Origin: Strobilurus pachycystidiatus
Taxonomy: Eukaryota; Basidiomycota; Agaricomycetes; Agaricales; Physalacriaceae
Assembly (NCBI GenBank): GCA_019915135.1
Contig: JAHLMK010000016.1
Span: forward strand, 620,001-684,000
DNA: 64,000 bases
Reading direction: 5' to 3'
Made by a program: the position numbers and the translations under genes. This document shows, one piece after another, positions 1 to 10,093 of the stretch (positions are counted from its first letter, which is position 1; every line of letters starts with the position of its first letter). The notes beneath the pieces are model-generated. The model saw only the letters and a list, made by a program, of their open reading frames with translations, was not told the DNA's origin and searched no databases.

Positions 1-617
1 TGGTGGATCTTATGGATGTGCTTGTATAAGAGCGGCGTATGGAGAGCTCGGTGGGCGGCCCAGTGGAACAGGTCCTCAAAGAAGAAGAAGAACGCAATTT
101 GGGGCGCCATGCTCTTCAAGGAAGGGAACGGGACCTGGTACGTCGACATGCCAATGGACTCGGCGAGCGGGTGGAAGAGCCAAATCTACACCAGACAGTC
201 AGCCAACATAGGGACCCCTATGGGACAGAGGAACTCACGGTAGGTAACTCTATGGTGAAATGCGCAAACAAGACCTGTTTGGTGCACTCCCACTGCTCCT
301 GCGGCGTCGGTATTTTCGTGGCCTGCAGCTTCCACTTCCTGAAGTAAGGCATGGCGTCGATGATGATCCAGGGGATGCTGCGGCCAAAGTAGACAATCTG
401 GGCGGGGCACAGTCAGCTCTGGGCGCGGCAGGCGAGCTTGGCCTGGACACACCTCGTGCAGCAAAAAGCTCATGAGGCCGGTCGCGATGACGGGGTTGTT
501 TATCCACATATACCACGCCACCCACTGGAGTTCAAACCAGTTCAACGTCGAGAAGTCGGTGTCGGCGTAGAGGCCCGGCCCTGTCGGCGTCGTCGAGGTC
601 GTGCTGTTCATGCTCAT
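1..617 (-). CDS. ERG25: C-4 methylsterol oxidase, partial (3' end beyond window)
   Basis: This is the N-terminal part of the membrane-bound non-haem di-iron oxygenase that removes the 4-methyl groups of sterols in the endoplasmic reticulum (ergosterol pathway). Three exons can be read: 617-453, 397-239 and 185-1, all in phase 0, with introns of 55 and 53 bp. The start is the ATG at 617-615. The protein begins with a short Ser/Thr-rich stretch, then the family motifs [45 protein letters not shown] and HFTIELP. Near the edge come two of the iron-binding histidine clusters, HWAAHRALH and KHIHKIHH. The remaining histidine box and the C-terminal ER signal lie outside the window. Family identity is clear from these motifs; the symbol follows the yeast orthologue. 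Confidence 0.93.
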
Positions 618-1097
618 GATGGTCGCTGGTCAACCTGGCACCACAACATGGATCGTCCCATTTTCGAAATTTATTCACGTGGGAAACTCTCTCCGCTTTT
701 GGCCAAGCGCGCTCCCCGGTCCGTGATTGACCCTACCTGTTCTCCTAATCAGTATACACTAAATCGTATGATTCGTATCGGACTTCTATTAGCGGGCTAA
801 CACAGATCTCATCCGCGTCTCCGCGCGACAATTCCAAGTCCAGCTCGCTGATCAAGATGAAGTAGGAAAATTTGTACTTACTCAAGGGATTTCGCGCTGC
901 AAAGGCAATGGCCCACCGACTTGGTATTAGTCTCTCGTAGACAGACAACGTACGTGGTGACGAAGAAGTAAGTACTGTGTAGTACTAAATCAAACAATTG
1001 CTTTAGGGTGCAAAAAATAAGGATACACTATCATGAGTGGCCCAGTAAGATAGCAAGTCCTTGGCAAATATCAAGGTGACCGCTACACATGAACTGC
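618..1097. other. Intergenic, ERG25 promoter and peroxygenase 3' flank
   Basis: About 480 bp without a supported gene. It holds the ERG25 upstream region, including the E-box listed separately, and the presumed 3' flank of the peroxygenase. Confidence 0.6.
676..681. promoter_or_regulatory. CACGTG E-box upstream of ERG25
   Basis: A palindromic CACGTG lies 59 bp upstream of the sterol oxidase start codon. Fungal SREBP-type factors bind E-box-like sites in ergosterol gene promoters, so this is a candidate site. A single hexamer can occur by chance. Confidence 0.3.
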
Positions 1098-2115
1098 TCA
1101 TCGCGGTCCAACAATGGACAGGTCATCATTCGGCGAAGTCCTTATCCACGCGCACTGGCCAACACTGGAAACCCAGTTGGCCGAGGCAAAGATAGCATCC
1201 TCGATAGGACCATGGACCTCGGAGTCGATTGGGATGGGGGACCTCTTCCAACCTTCCTCGATCGGAAGCCGTTCCTCCCTGAAGAAGATGTCCACGAATC
1301 TAAAAAGCCAGTCAGCTCGAATCCCACCAAAGGGACTCGGACTCACTTCTTAGGCGCCTCGCCAGTCGTCCCATTACCCATGACGCTCAAGTACAGGGCG
1401 CTCTCCCTGGTGCGGATGGTCATCTCGCTGAGCGTGTTCATCGTCGCGTTGTTATCCCTCAACGACTGTGCCAGGCGGTCGTGCATAACAGCGCCGGCGG
1501 ATGTCGCGTTGTAATAGTCCACACCGGGGTTGGAGTTGGCCAGAGTCGCGTAGATGGTCTCGTTGAACTTCCAGTTGTTGCCGAGGGCAAAGTCGACGCG
1601 GGAGACAGAGGCGTCGTGCTCGATGTTTCCGTGGCTAATGACGGGGAGAGAATAAGGTGATGGAAGGCTAGAAGTTGAGGATATACAGACAGTCTGACGT
1701 CCTCCAAGCTGAAGGCGTCCCATGCAAACGTGGACATAATAGCGAACTTCGCCCCAAGGAGGACGAGATCTGGCTGGACGTTGAAGCCCTCTTGGGTCAA
1801 GTTCCAGTCAGCTACCCCTTCAATTCATGGAGACACTGCAGTGTGCTTACCGATCCCCGCTTTCATCGCCATTGGGATAGTGATGTTCTTGCCATTGCGT
1901 GGAAGGTAGCCATGGTTGGCGAGACTATCGAGCATCCGTGAGGCCAGAAATACTCAGAAAATAGAGGAACCTGACGTGTTCAATCCGGGGCAAGGACTGC
2001 GAACGTCGTCGGGACCAGGTGCAATGAACCTATGATCGGGGAAAGCCGCTTTCCATGCCAGGTTGGCGGCGAGGGCGAGAACGAGAACGAGAAAGCCCGA
2101 GGCAAAGCGCTGCAT
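1098..2115 (-). CDS. Unspecific peroxygenase / chloroperoxidase family, short type, secreted
   Basis: A haem-thiolate peroxidase that uses hydrogen peroxide to insert oxygen into, or halogenate, organic substrates outside the cell. Five exons: 2115-1976, 1924-1851, 1811-1691, 1634-1347 and 1299-1098; phases close and give 274 residues, the size of short (family I) peroxygenases. Residues 1-22 form a signal peptide. The proximal motif SPCPGLNT carries the haem-ligand Cys42. EHDAS at 117-121 followed by SR fits the short-family EHD-S pattern, and Glu189 in TRESALYLSVMG is the likely acid-base residue. The family ending FFREERLPIEEGWK is present. Three donors are non-consensus (GTCAGG, GTCTGT and a 39-bp intron), chosen because they restore the conserved protein. 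The substrate cannot be read from sequence. Confidence 0.9.
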
Positions 2116-4471
2116 TGGAGGCGGTCGATTGTACAAAGTTGTCTCCGAGCCTTTTGAACGTTCCATTGCCCGACAACTTCGCATAATTCTCCATTGCATT
2201 GAACGAGGCCGGCGCAGGCACACAGTTAAGAGAATACAGATAGACGGACGGATTCCCTGGGAGCGAGTGATGGACCAATGAGATTACGACCTTGACTGTA
2301 TGGTCAGAATTGATCGAGTATAGACTCGCGGTGTACCGCCGCCCGAGGATGGAGATCACGGTCAATGGGAAAGACCGACAGCGTTGGGCGCTTTCCGCGT
2401 AAGACCTGCAGTTCCGCCGTGCAAAGGATAAGGAATGTGAATCTGAAACATCGTCTCTAAGTCGGAGCTTGAGGATCTCATCTGGTACACCCAGTCGGAG
2501 GCTTCCAGGCGACGGTTAACTAGATTTAGCACTGAGCAATAGCCTGGACCATACAGAGAAATTAGCTGATCATGAGCGAGAAATCCAGGTGGTGAGAGCA
2601 TTAAGACCGAGTGATCTCGGAACTCCTCGACGTAGGCGAAGCTTGGACAAAATGTAGCAGCTGGCAAATCTCTCCAGCATGCGTCTATACATCATCCGTG
2701 ATGCCTCGCAAACAGGTTCAGATTCTCGGGGGTGTAATGCGTCCTTGAATTGTCGTGTAGAAGCCTTTGCTCTGGATCCCAGTCGATGCAGGAGGAGAGG
2801 ATAGATCGTGGCGTGATCGTGTTTGTGCGTGTTACATATGCCTCGCCTCTCCCCACAATCACTGGATCAATTTCATACTTTCTTGCCACTGCCAGACGCC
2901 TGGCTTCACAGCATCTAGAAATCTCATGAAATTTCCTGGCGTCCATTTGTGTGCTCGAATGGCGTCGATGGGCGTTGTGCACCAAACAGGACACTCGTAC
3001 ATTCACTATCCAGTCTCTGAGCGCGAAATGTTCGCGTCGGACATCGATTTGTACTAAATTTTGGGCTGCAGTGACAACACAGCGCATGCTGGAAGTCCCA
3101 GTCCCAGCCTCAATTGTCGACCCGCGACAGTCATATTTTGCGATGCTACGTGGAGTCTCTACTATCCTGAATTTAGGCTGAGATAATCTTCCTTTCCAGG
3201 ACTTTCGGTTGAGACTCGTTAACAGCGAACGTTTAGGCAAGTGACGAACTCGGCTGCTCACTGCGTCGCCACAGGTTCAGATAACGACTAGGCCGACCTC
3301 TGCATTCTCACCGCTATTTCAGGTACCATCTCTACTGTACAACAAGATGCTTCGCGTCGGCACTTTTTGCATGTGTCTCATCAAGAAGGAATCAATGCGA
3401 AGGCACTGTGAGTTTTCTTTCCCGTTGAACTGCGTCTTGTCTGTGTTTCGTCGCTTTTTATGTTACGACTGGTCGAAGGCCACTGAATCTCGACATGCAT
3501 AGGCAAATCTCATTTCCACTCTCATGGACGAGAGTACACCAGCTCACCGTGCCTCACCATCTACGTATCATCAGGCACCGAGGTAGGCTGGGCACTTCTT
3601 GACACTATCATAGATCCTTGATCGTGACATTGATGAATGGATTATAGCTATTTCTGTTCCGTGGAAGTGACACTGACACTGTACAGGCTCATTACAGGAT
3701 CTTGCCTTCGGCAATGATCATGGGGATTGACCGCACGGATCTGGTAGGGAGCTTACAGCAGCGGAACACGTTCAATATGAGTTTGCCTCGTAAATTGGCG
3801 TTTAGTAACTACGTCCACGCCCGCACTACGACGCCACGTCCCTGAATTTCGAGGTGGCAGGTGTGGAGCGTCAGACACCCTGGGATACGGTATTATTGGA
3901 TGACACTCGAAGACGAGGGGGATCATCGAGTCGTTGGTCAGCATTGGAAAGTGTATCACCTCCATCTCTCATGAGAACCTCGGGAGTATGAGGCAGCGCT
4001 TCTCAATGCAGTGGAACTCATCACCCATCCGTTTCTTAACCTTCGTGAGTGATTCGTTTTCATTGCGGCCCCAAGTACTCAAGTGCCGACACAGGATACC
4101 AAATGTGCCGTGATCCAGCAACAGTCAACACGGAGTGCGAGACAGACGGAGGCTGCATACACTAAGCTCAATAATAGTACGTTCCGAATCCCCATCTATC
4201 AGCTCTGTGATGAACACAGCGTATGATGCGTACACCTGACTCAAATCTATTCGGCTTGCTGCTCTTCGATGTATTGCAGCCGCTCCACGAGTAAATGTGA
4301 GAAAGATCAGACATAGAGTTCAATTAGGTGTCCTATTGGGATCCCAACCCGTGCCGAAATATTGATGGTGAACGCTCTTTGTGCGCGTCCGATTATAACT
4401 TCACGAGTCGGAGTGGCTGACTGAGGTATAAGTAGTCTCTCGCCCGAGTTTCGTCAAACCGAACGTCCGAC
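2116..4471. other. 2.3-kb gap without a recognised gene
   Basis: Several ORFs of 60-190 codons lie here on both strands, the longest being 189 codons on the minus strand at 2692-3261. None shows a known motif, a clear start and splice pattern, or a bias that favours one strand. The stretch 3340-4000 has short plus-strand segments bounded by plausible GT and AG sites and could hide an unrecognised small gene. Confidence 0.5.
4427..4432 (+). promoter_or_regulatory. TATA element of DUF6534 gene
   Basis: TATAAG lies 40 bp before the ATG at 4472, the spacing expected for a fungal TATA element with a short leader. Confidence 0.5.
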
Positions 4472-6129
4472 ATGTCCCTACCCCCACAGTGTGGCATTCC
4501 CCCAAACATATCCCTTATGTATGTTGAATTATTCGTTGTCTCGCGACCGCTACTTACCTTTGACTCGTTATAGAACCGGACCTTATGTATGTGCTGTCTT
4601 GCCGAGTCATGTAGCTTACGTCTCTCACCTTTGGCGGTCAGGTCCTTGGCGGCATATTCTCCTACGGTCTATTTGGGATCCTCGTTGTCCAAATCTGTAA
4701 GCGGCACCCAGAGCACTCGCGTCCATACTCACTGAATTCGAAGTCTTCTACCGCTACACGTTCAAGCGGGATCCTGTGTGGTTGCAGACCTTTGGTAGGT
4801 GCTTCCCAGTCACAATGCGGGCGCTCGCCAACTGTCTGTTTAGTCTACGCCCTCTTTGTTCTTGACGTCGCCATAACGGTTGGGTGGACAGTTTTCTTGT
4901 GGCGCGTCCTAGCCCGGCATTGGGGTGATGCCACTGTTTTGCTGGATGTGAAGACCGCCGCCGGACTTCCGTTCATGTCTGGTCTAGGTGAGAACTCGAA
5001 CGCAAACTCTCGGTAATATTTCTCTGATTATAACCACCTACCAGTGGCGACCATGGCTCATAGCTTCTACTCTTGGCGAATCTACAAACTTACGAACTCG
5101 CTCCTCCTTCCAATACCCATCATGCTGGTTTGTCCACGACTTATTGACGCGCTGGATGGAACCTCACGAAGAAGTAGATTTCTCTGACCACTTGCGCCAT
5201 GTCTGGATACTCCGGCATTCGTGGAGCCGAAATTGGAATTTCTCGCTTCAGAGAAATGGACCCGGAAGTTTCGGTATGTTGACACGGCACTTCCAGCCTC
5301 CGGAGTACTGACCCCAGCCCCAGACTTGGCTCGCGGGAAGCACAATCTGTGATTTTCTTATCACGTTCATTCTAGTGTTCAAGGCTCGTATTACACTGCT
5401 CTGACTCCTCCACGTCGAACTCATCTTCCGAGCAGCTATTCTATCACGGGAAGCGGACTCCATCGCCACGAACCCGAGATGCCATGCTGCGGCTTATCAC
5501 AATCACCGTCGAGACAGGGCTCGTTACAGCGTTGACTGCGCTGCTAGAACTCTTGCTTTTCCTCATTTTCCACGACAACAACTTACACTTTATACCGTAA
5601 GTGTGCACCACGTCGCTCAATCTGACATCTGAACCTACCTCCACAGGTTGTTCACACTGAGCAAAGTGTAAGCCTTCTTGGTCTTCGCAAAACAGCCTCT
5701 AACCACACGATGTTCTCAGATACTCGAACTGTCTTCTGGCCACCCTTAACGCCAGGTCGATGATCAATAACGAGTCAGAGGGAACACAGCACCCTCTCTG
5801 GGTTGACTTGGACGAGACTGGAACGTTCATCCAACGTAGCTCGCACAGTACAGCAACGACACCCTCGGGCTCAGCCTCAGCGCGAGTTCACGTATCAACC
5901 TCAGTTCGTCGCGATCGCGACCGTGACGTTGAACTCGTTGTTCTACCGGTAAGTTGAGTCTTGCTACAGGCAAGCAACGTCTCACGAGCTGTCGCAGGAC
6001 TCGAAACAGGAGAAAGCCAGTCTTTCAGCAGGCACTGGCAAGTCGACGGGAATCGGTGGAGGTGACGAGCACGAATCGGGTTCGGAACGGGAATTCAAAA
6101 TCAGGGAGCTTCAGCAGCAAGAGCCTTGA
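4472..6129 (+). CDS. DUF6534-domain multi-pass membrane protein
   Basis: Twelve exons: 4472-4518, 4574-4586, 4642-4696, 4744-4794, 4844-4987, 5045-5127, 5178-5273, 5324-5374, 5436-5596, 5647-5667, 5720-5948 and 5998-6129. Every junction keeps phase and the product has 360 residues. The second exon is only 13 nt. About seven hydrophobic segments precede the family hallmark YSNCLLATLNARS, followed by a hydrophilic Ser/Thr- and Arg/Asp-rich tail ending in a Glu/Gln-rich stretch. Other family features are TGPYVLGGIFSYGLFG near the start and TFKRDPVWLQTF after the first helices. The DUF6534 family is common in basidiomycetes and has no established function; its topology resembles a seven-helix protein, with a cytosolic tail inferred. 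No partner is suggested by the neighbours. Confidence 0.88.
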
Positions 6130-6624
6130 GGCGTCCGGTCTGATGATCCTGCCTCAACAAGCTGATATGCTTCGCACGAATCACAGAAACTTGTAACATC
6201 CATAACTATCGCACACTTTATATGTTGTTTAATTATTTAGGCCTGAATTTCTTCTGTAATTTGATATGAGAGCAGAAGCATCGGCTCGCCATCTACAACG
6301 CGAACTACGGTCGCTACGGCGGCTGAGAATGGGGAATCTTTGTATATATGAATGGGCGGCTCGTAGTACTTACATTTGGGTTTCGAGATACGGGGGCTCT
6401 CCTTGAACTCGTGGTCCAAAGGATGTCTTTCCTCAGAAGTTTCCAATGTCGAAAACCAGCTCTTCATGCATCAACTGGTAGTTGAGCTGGAGCTTTGCTC
6501 GAGGGTAGGTACTTAAGTAAGTGTCTTTGCGTAAGAGCGTGGGACATCACCAAGTCGGCCCGAAGAGGCCGAGCTTTTTTGTCGCGTCTGCTCTTCCCGC
6601 AAAGTCACTCAAACGACAACCGCC
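6130..6624. other. Intergenic between DUF6534 gene and RRM-like gene
   Basis: Nearly 500 bp with no supported gene. A 76-codon minus-strand ORF (6237-6467) has no recognisable motif. The right half should hold the promoter of the following gene. Confidence 0.5.
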
Positions 6625-7449
6625 ATGTTCTCGCTTTTTGCTCGCCGCGCACGGGCCGTGCAGTCGCCGCTCTCTTTTGCCATCCGGTCTCTGTCAGCTG
6701 TGCCAGACGCTGCTACTGCGGCGGCGACAGGCTTGGACTCGTCGGAAAGCGCTGCCTCAGGGCCAAACCGCCGCGCTGTCTTCATCCCCCTGCCCAATCA
6801 CTCCAGGCCCAAATATGCCGACGTCGAGGCCGAACTCACCAAGTACGGCCCCCTGTCTAGGCTCTGGCAGGTGCTCCCGAACCAGCCAGGCAGATTCATT
6901 GCCACCTTTGAGAGCGAAGAAGTGGCCGAGAAGCTCATTGAAGCCAAGGAAATAACGCTGACCGGGAGAACTTGTCCCACCTTTGTATCCACTGGAGCAC
7001 AGCGCTCGCCAAAAGCCTGGATCCCCATAACCGACACGGTGCCCAGCCTGGACGTTGCGCTGAGGAAACTGCCGATACAGCTGGGATGCACCGAGACCGA
7101 CGTGGCGGAGGTCGTCAAGCCGTTTGGAAGCGCGTCCATTCTGCAACGTGCGTCCGGCTTTGGCTGCTCGTACCTGAACCTTTCCTGACATTTTCGTCCA
7201 GTCTATATTGGAGGGTATCCCTACCACACTGCCTTCCTCAAGTTCAAAGACCAGGCAGCGGCTGACAAGATCGTGGCCGCGAGCTACTCCGAGACGGGAG
7301 TCACCATCAGAGGCGAGAGGGTGTATGCTTGCTATCATAATAAGGAGAAAACACAGGCGACGCGTGAGTATTCTTAGCGCTGAAGGGGTCTTGCTGAGCT
7401 GAACGCTGACTCTGATACAGATGCGGAAAGGGTCACCGTCGAAGTTTAA
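6625..7449 (+). CDS. Putative mitochondrial RRM-like protein
   Basis: Three exons, 6625-7147, 7202-7363 and 7421-7449, give 237 residues with phases closing at the stop. The N terminus MFSLFARRARAVQSPL is rich in Arg and lacks acids, as in mitochondrial presequences. Two regions have the beta-alpha-beta pattern of RNA-recognition motifs: residues about 49-110 (RAVFIPLPN at the start, GRFIATFES in the RNP1 position) and about 130-225 (AWIPITDTVP at the start, YHTAFLKFKD in the RNP1 position). The aromatic residues that normally contact RNA are only partly present, so binding is inferred. The last exon adds nine residues. I do not recognise a specific orthologue. Confidence 0.7.
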
Positions 7450-9080
7450 CGTACACTTGGCTACCTTGTCGGCTCGGATTGTCATTCAATTTGAGACTAC
7501 TCCTCAATTCTTCAACTTCCCTTGGCTATCGTTCCCCAAGAACGGTCGCTACTTCCTGAGTGCTTGGTTGCGCTTATGGTTCGATTGTGAAGTCTTCCAC
7601 TCGTTCTTCGCCATAACTTTTCCTCCATCAGCTCTCAACGAGACGACACAGGAGCAAATTCTGCCTGAGAACGGAGAGAACATTTGAGAGAGCGAAAGAA
7701 TCCTCAAGGGTACTCTCCTCGCTACACGCACGCCATTTGATGACACATGTCTGCAACCAGATGTAACCTTTTCTGACGCCCTTCGAGATCATCCTGCTGC
7801 TGCTGAACATCTCGTTAGGGTACACCAAACCTATCGCGTCTCATTTGGGGATGCCTTCTGGAGTCAAATCACTGTAACGCGTCCATGCCGAGCCTTCAAA
7901 GCCTCGGACTCCCGGTTGCTGTACTGACGTTCACTGGCCTCCTTTTCATGTCGCCATATATATCTCCTACTCTCAAGTTGAAGGTACGAGACGAGCAAAA
8001 CGTCGCCACCCGAAACTGATGGAAGCATCTCCAGGTCATTGGAGATTATCGTCTTGCACTGTCTCATTGTTCGAGCGCAAGCCGTTGATGACCTTGTTCC
8101 CTGTGGGTACCCAAGCTGACGACGACCGGTAGAGAGAGAGGTTTATCTCTCCAATCCAAGATGTGGCTCCGTCACTACTTGCCTCTAGTCGCAATCAACA
8201 CCTCTCTCTCTATTTCTCAGTGGTTGTTTGCGTGAAGGTACGAGACGAGCATAACACCGTCATCTTGAATTGACGGAGTCATCTCTAGGTCACTGGGGAT
8301 CAATGTTTTGCACTATCCCATTGTGCCGAAATCGTCCCTTCTATATATGGCATCTACCACACAGAGTTCGAGCGAAAGCCGTTGATGGCCTTGTCCTCTG
8401 TGGGTCCCCAAGCACACTGTCATTCGCTCATGGTGAGCTTCGTTGCGGACTACGCCCTCTTCGTAGCCGACGGCGTCAGGTCAATTCTCGGTTGGTTCAT
8501 CTCTCGAATTCAAGGTGTGGCTCCGTCAGTCCTTGCCTTTAGTCGCTATCAACACATTTTTCTCACACAATGGTTGTTTGCACTGGAGGTACGGGAAGAC
8601 CACAACGTCGTCACCTCCAAGAAACTGATGGAATCGTCTCCAGGTCACTGACGCTTATTGTGTTACATTGCAAAGGCCGTCATGTAGCCTTCGTTACTGA
8701 GAACAATGAAGAATACCCTTATCAAATTTTCGTGATTTCTGTGCGTCCTCGAACTCACTGTCATCTGCTCTTTGGACGCTTCATTGCGGACAACGCCAGA
8801 GCTTCGGACGAACTTCAGACTCTCCCTGATCGCTTCTGGCCGCTGATCTTTCTCACTAGTGACTTGATTGGTCTTTCCCTTCATCTCAACGGTTGCATAT
8901 CTCACGAACAAGGTCGTCAAGAGTAAGTGATGGGACCTGGGTCGGTGTGAGTGAACGCCTTGGATAGCGGTGCGCCTTGTTATCTCTGCAGGCCTATGGA
9001 CGTCCCGTTTTCGAGGCTCCTTGTCCGTTCTCACTATTTATGATGGAACGAAGCTTTACTGGCACTGCAACACCTTCACC
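7450..9080. other. Gap with degenerate repeats, no intact gene
   Basis: No continuous gene was found. Most of 7955-8930 consists of decayed tandem copies described separately. The left part (7450-7950) holds short ORFs without motifs. Confidence 0.55.
7955..8930. repeat. Three degenerate tandem copies of a 250-350-bp unit
   Basis: The phrase AAGGTACGAGACGAGC occurs at 7981 and 8235, and a diverged form at about 8587. Each is followed by a similar run: a segment near AACTGATGG, then ATCTCCAGGTCA, then (in the first two) CGTTGATGACCTTG or CGTTGATGGCCTTG. The motif GTGGCTCCGTCA precedes the second and third boundaries. Spacing is 254 and then about 352 bp. The copies contain frame breaks, so they are treated as decayed DNA. 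Confidence 0.7.
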
Positions 9081-9706
9081 ATGTCCCTGCAAACTAGTCG
9101 CTTTTCCAGATTTTTTCGGCGATCGGCAGACCCAACGTCTCTGGACGGGATAGCCAATCGCCGTCCGATTCCCAAACATGCGACTTACTCCGAGTTGTTC
9201 AACGTCCTCCAACCTGGTCAGAATGCCGGTTCGACGATGATGGCCATCCTCGTCCAATATCTATCGACCATATTCACCTACGTCTGCACGTCTCTTCCTC
9301 CGGCATGGTCTACTTGTCTTTGCGAAGTCATTGGAGGGTGAGCGTACTCTCTTTGTAAATCGACTAGTTCTCTCATATTTGCTACTACAGCATCTGGCCT
9401 CCTTGGTCGCTCACTCTTTGGTTTGAGAACCAGCCGTTGGACCCATCATCGGCTGATCCAGTTACAATCCGACTCAAAGACGGTACACATGCGATGGTCC
9501 GCAATACGACTGTTGACTACATGGACGTCATCTGTACTGGGGCGTCTCATCTCAAGTGGAGCACGGAGATGTTCAAAATGTGTATCACATCACATCTCGA
9601 TAATCTGGTTGAGCTCCGCTGCCATCGTCTGTATCGTCCGCATTCTTGTACTCTGCAGCGTCAGCCAGAACCTGAAGACAGGCGACGGGTTTTGCATGCA
9701 CTCTGA
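9081..9706 (+). CDS. Orphan-family protein (190 aa)
   Basis: Two exons, 9081-9337 and 9391-9706, join in phase to give 190 residues. The start is the ATG in CACCATGTCC. The protein begins with a basic Ser/Arg/Phe stretch (TSRFSRFFRRS), has one hydrophobic region (AILVQYLSTIFTYVCTSLPP), then WSTCLCEVIGG, and after the intron IWPPWSLTLWFE and VTIRLKDGTHAMVRN, ending with EMFKMCITSHLDNLVELR. I do not know a named family. A broken relative with the same two blocks lies at 44604-46207, which argues that this is a real gene. It sits directly upstream of DUF6535 gene A. No function is proposed. Confidence 0.6.
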
Positions 9707-10093
9707 TCCCCACAACCCCCATTCCCACATTCTTTCATCCATCTCATTTCCGCCACGGACGTACGGACCATGCGGTCGACAGATACTATGCTGAGATCCG
9801 GCGTTCTGGCCCCATTTCTTTCATTTCCTCTCCTCTCTGTTGGTCTTTTGACAGTGTTCCCTAACCGATGTAAACCACAGTACAATAGGTGACGTCGGAC
9901 AATTACGCTTAGCTTTTTGTACCCATCGAAACAGGTTCACTTATTGTGTGCACCATCCGTGTGAGATCTCACCTCGGGCCGTTCTAGCTATCATATGTAA
10001 GTGACAGTGTGTACACACAGGTCGTCTTTGACTCAACAACCCCTGCTCTCTTGACACACCACCAACCGCGAAGGCTACCACTGCTGGTCTCAA
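9707..10093. other. Intergenic upstream of DUF6535 gene A
   Basis: About 390 bp with only shadow ORFs; it should contain the promoter of gene A. No clear TATA element is visible close to the ATG. Confidence 0.5.

Noticed and set aside
2692..3261. 189-codon minus-strand ORF and the 101-codon ORF 2362-2667 beyond it
   Set aside because: No motif, no splice pattern linking them, and plus-strand ORFs of similar size overlap; likely chance open frames.
6757..7485. 242-codon minus-strand ORF
   Set aside because: It is the shadow of the RRM-like gene on the other strand, which has splice sites and a presequence.
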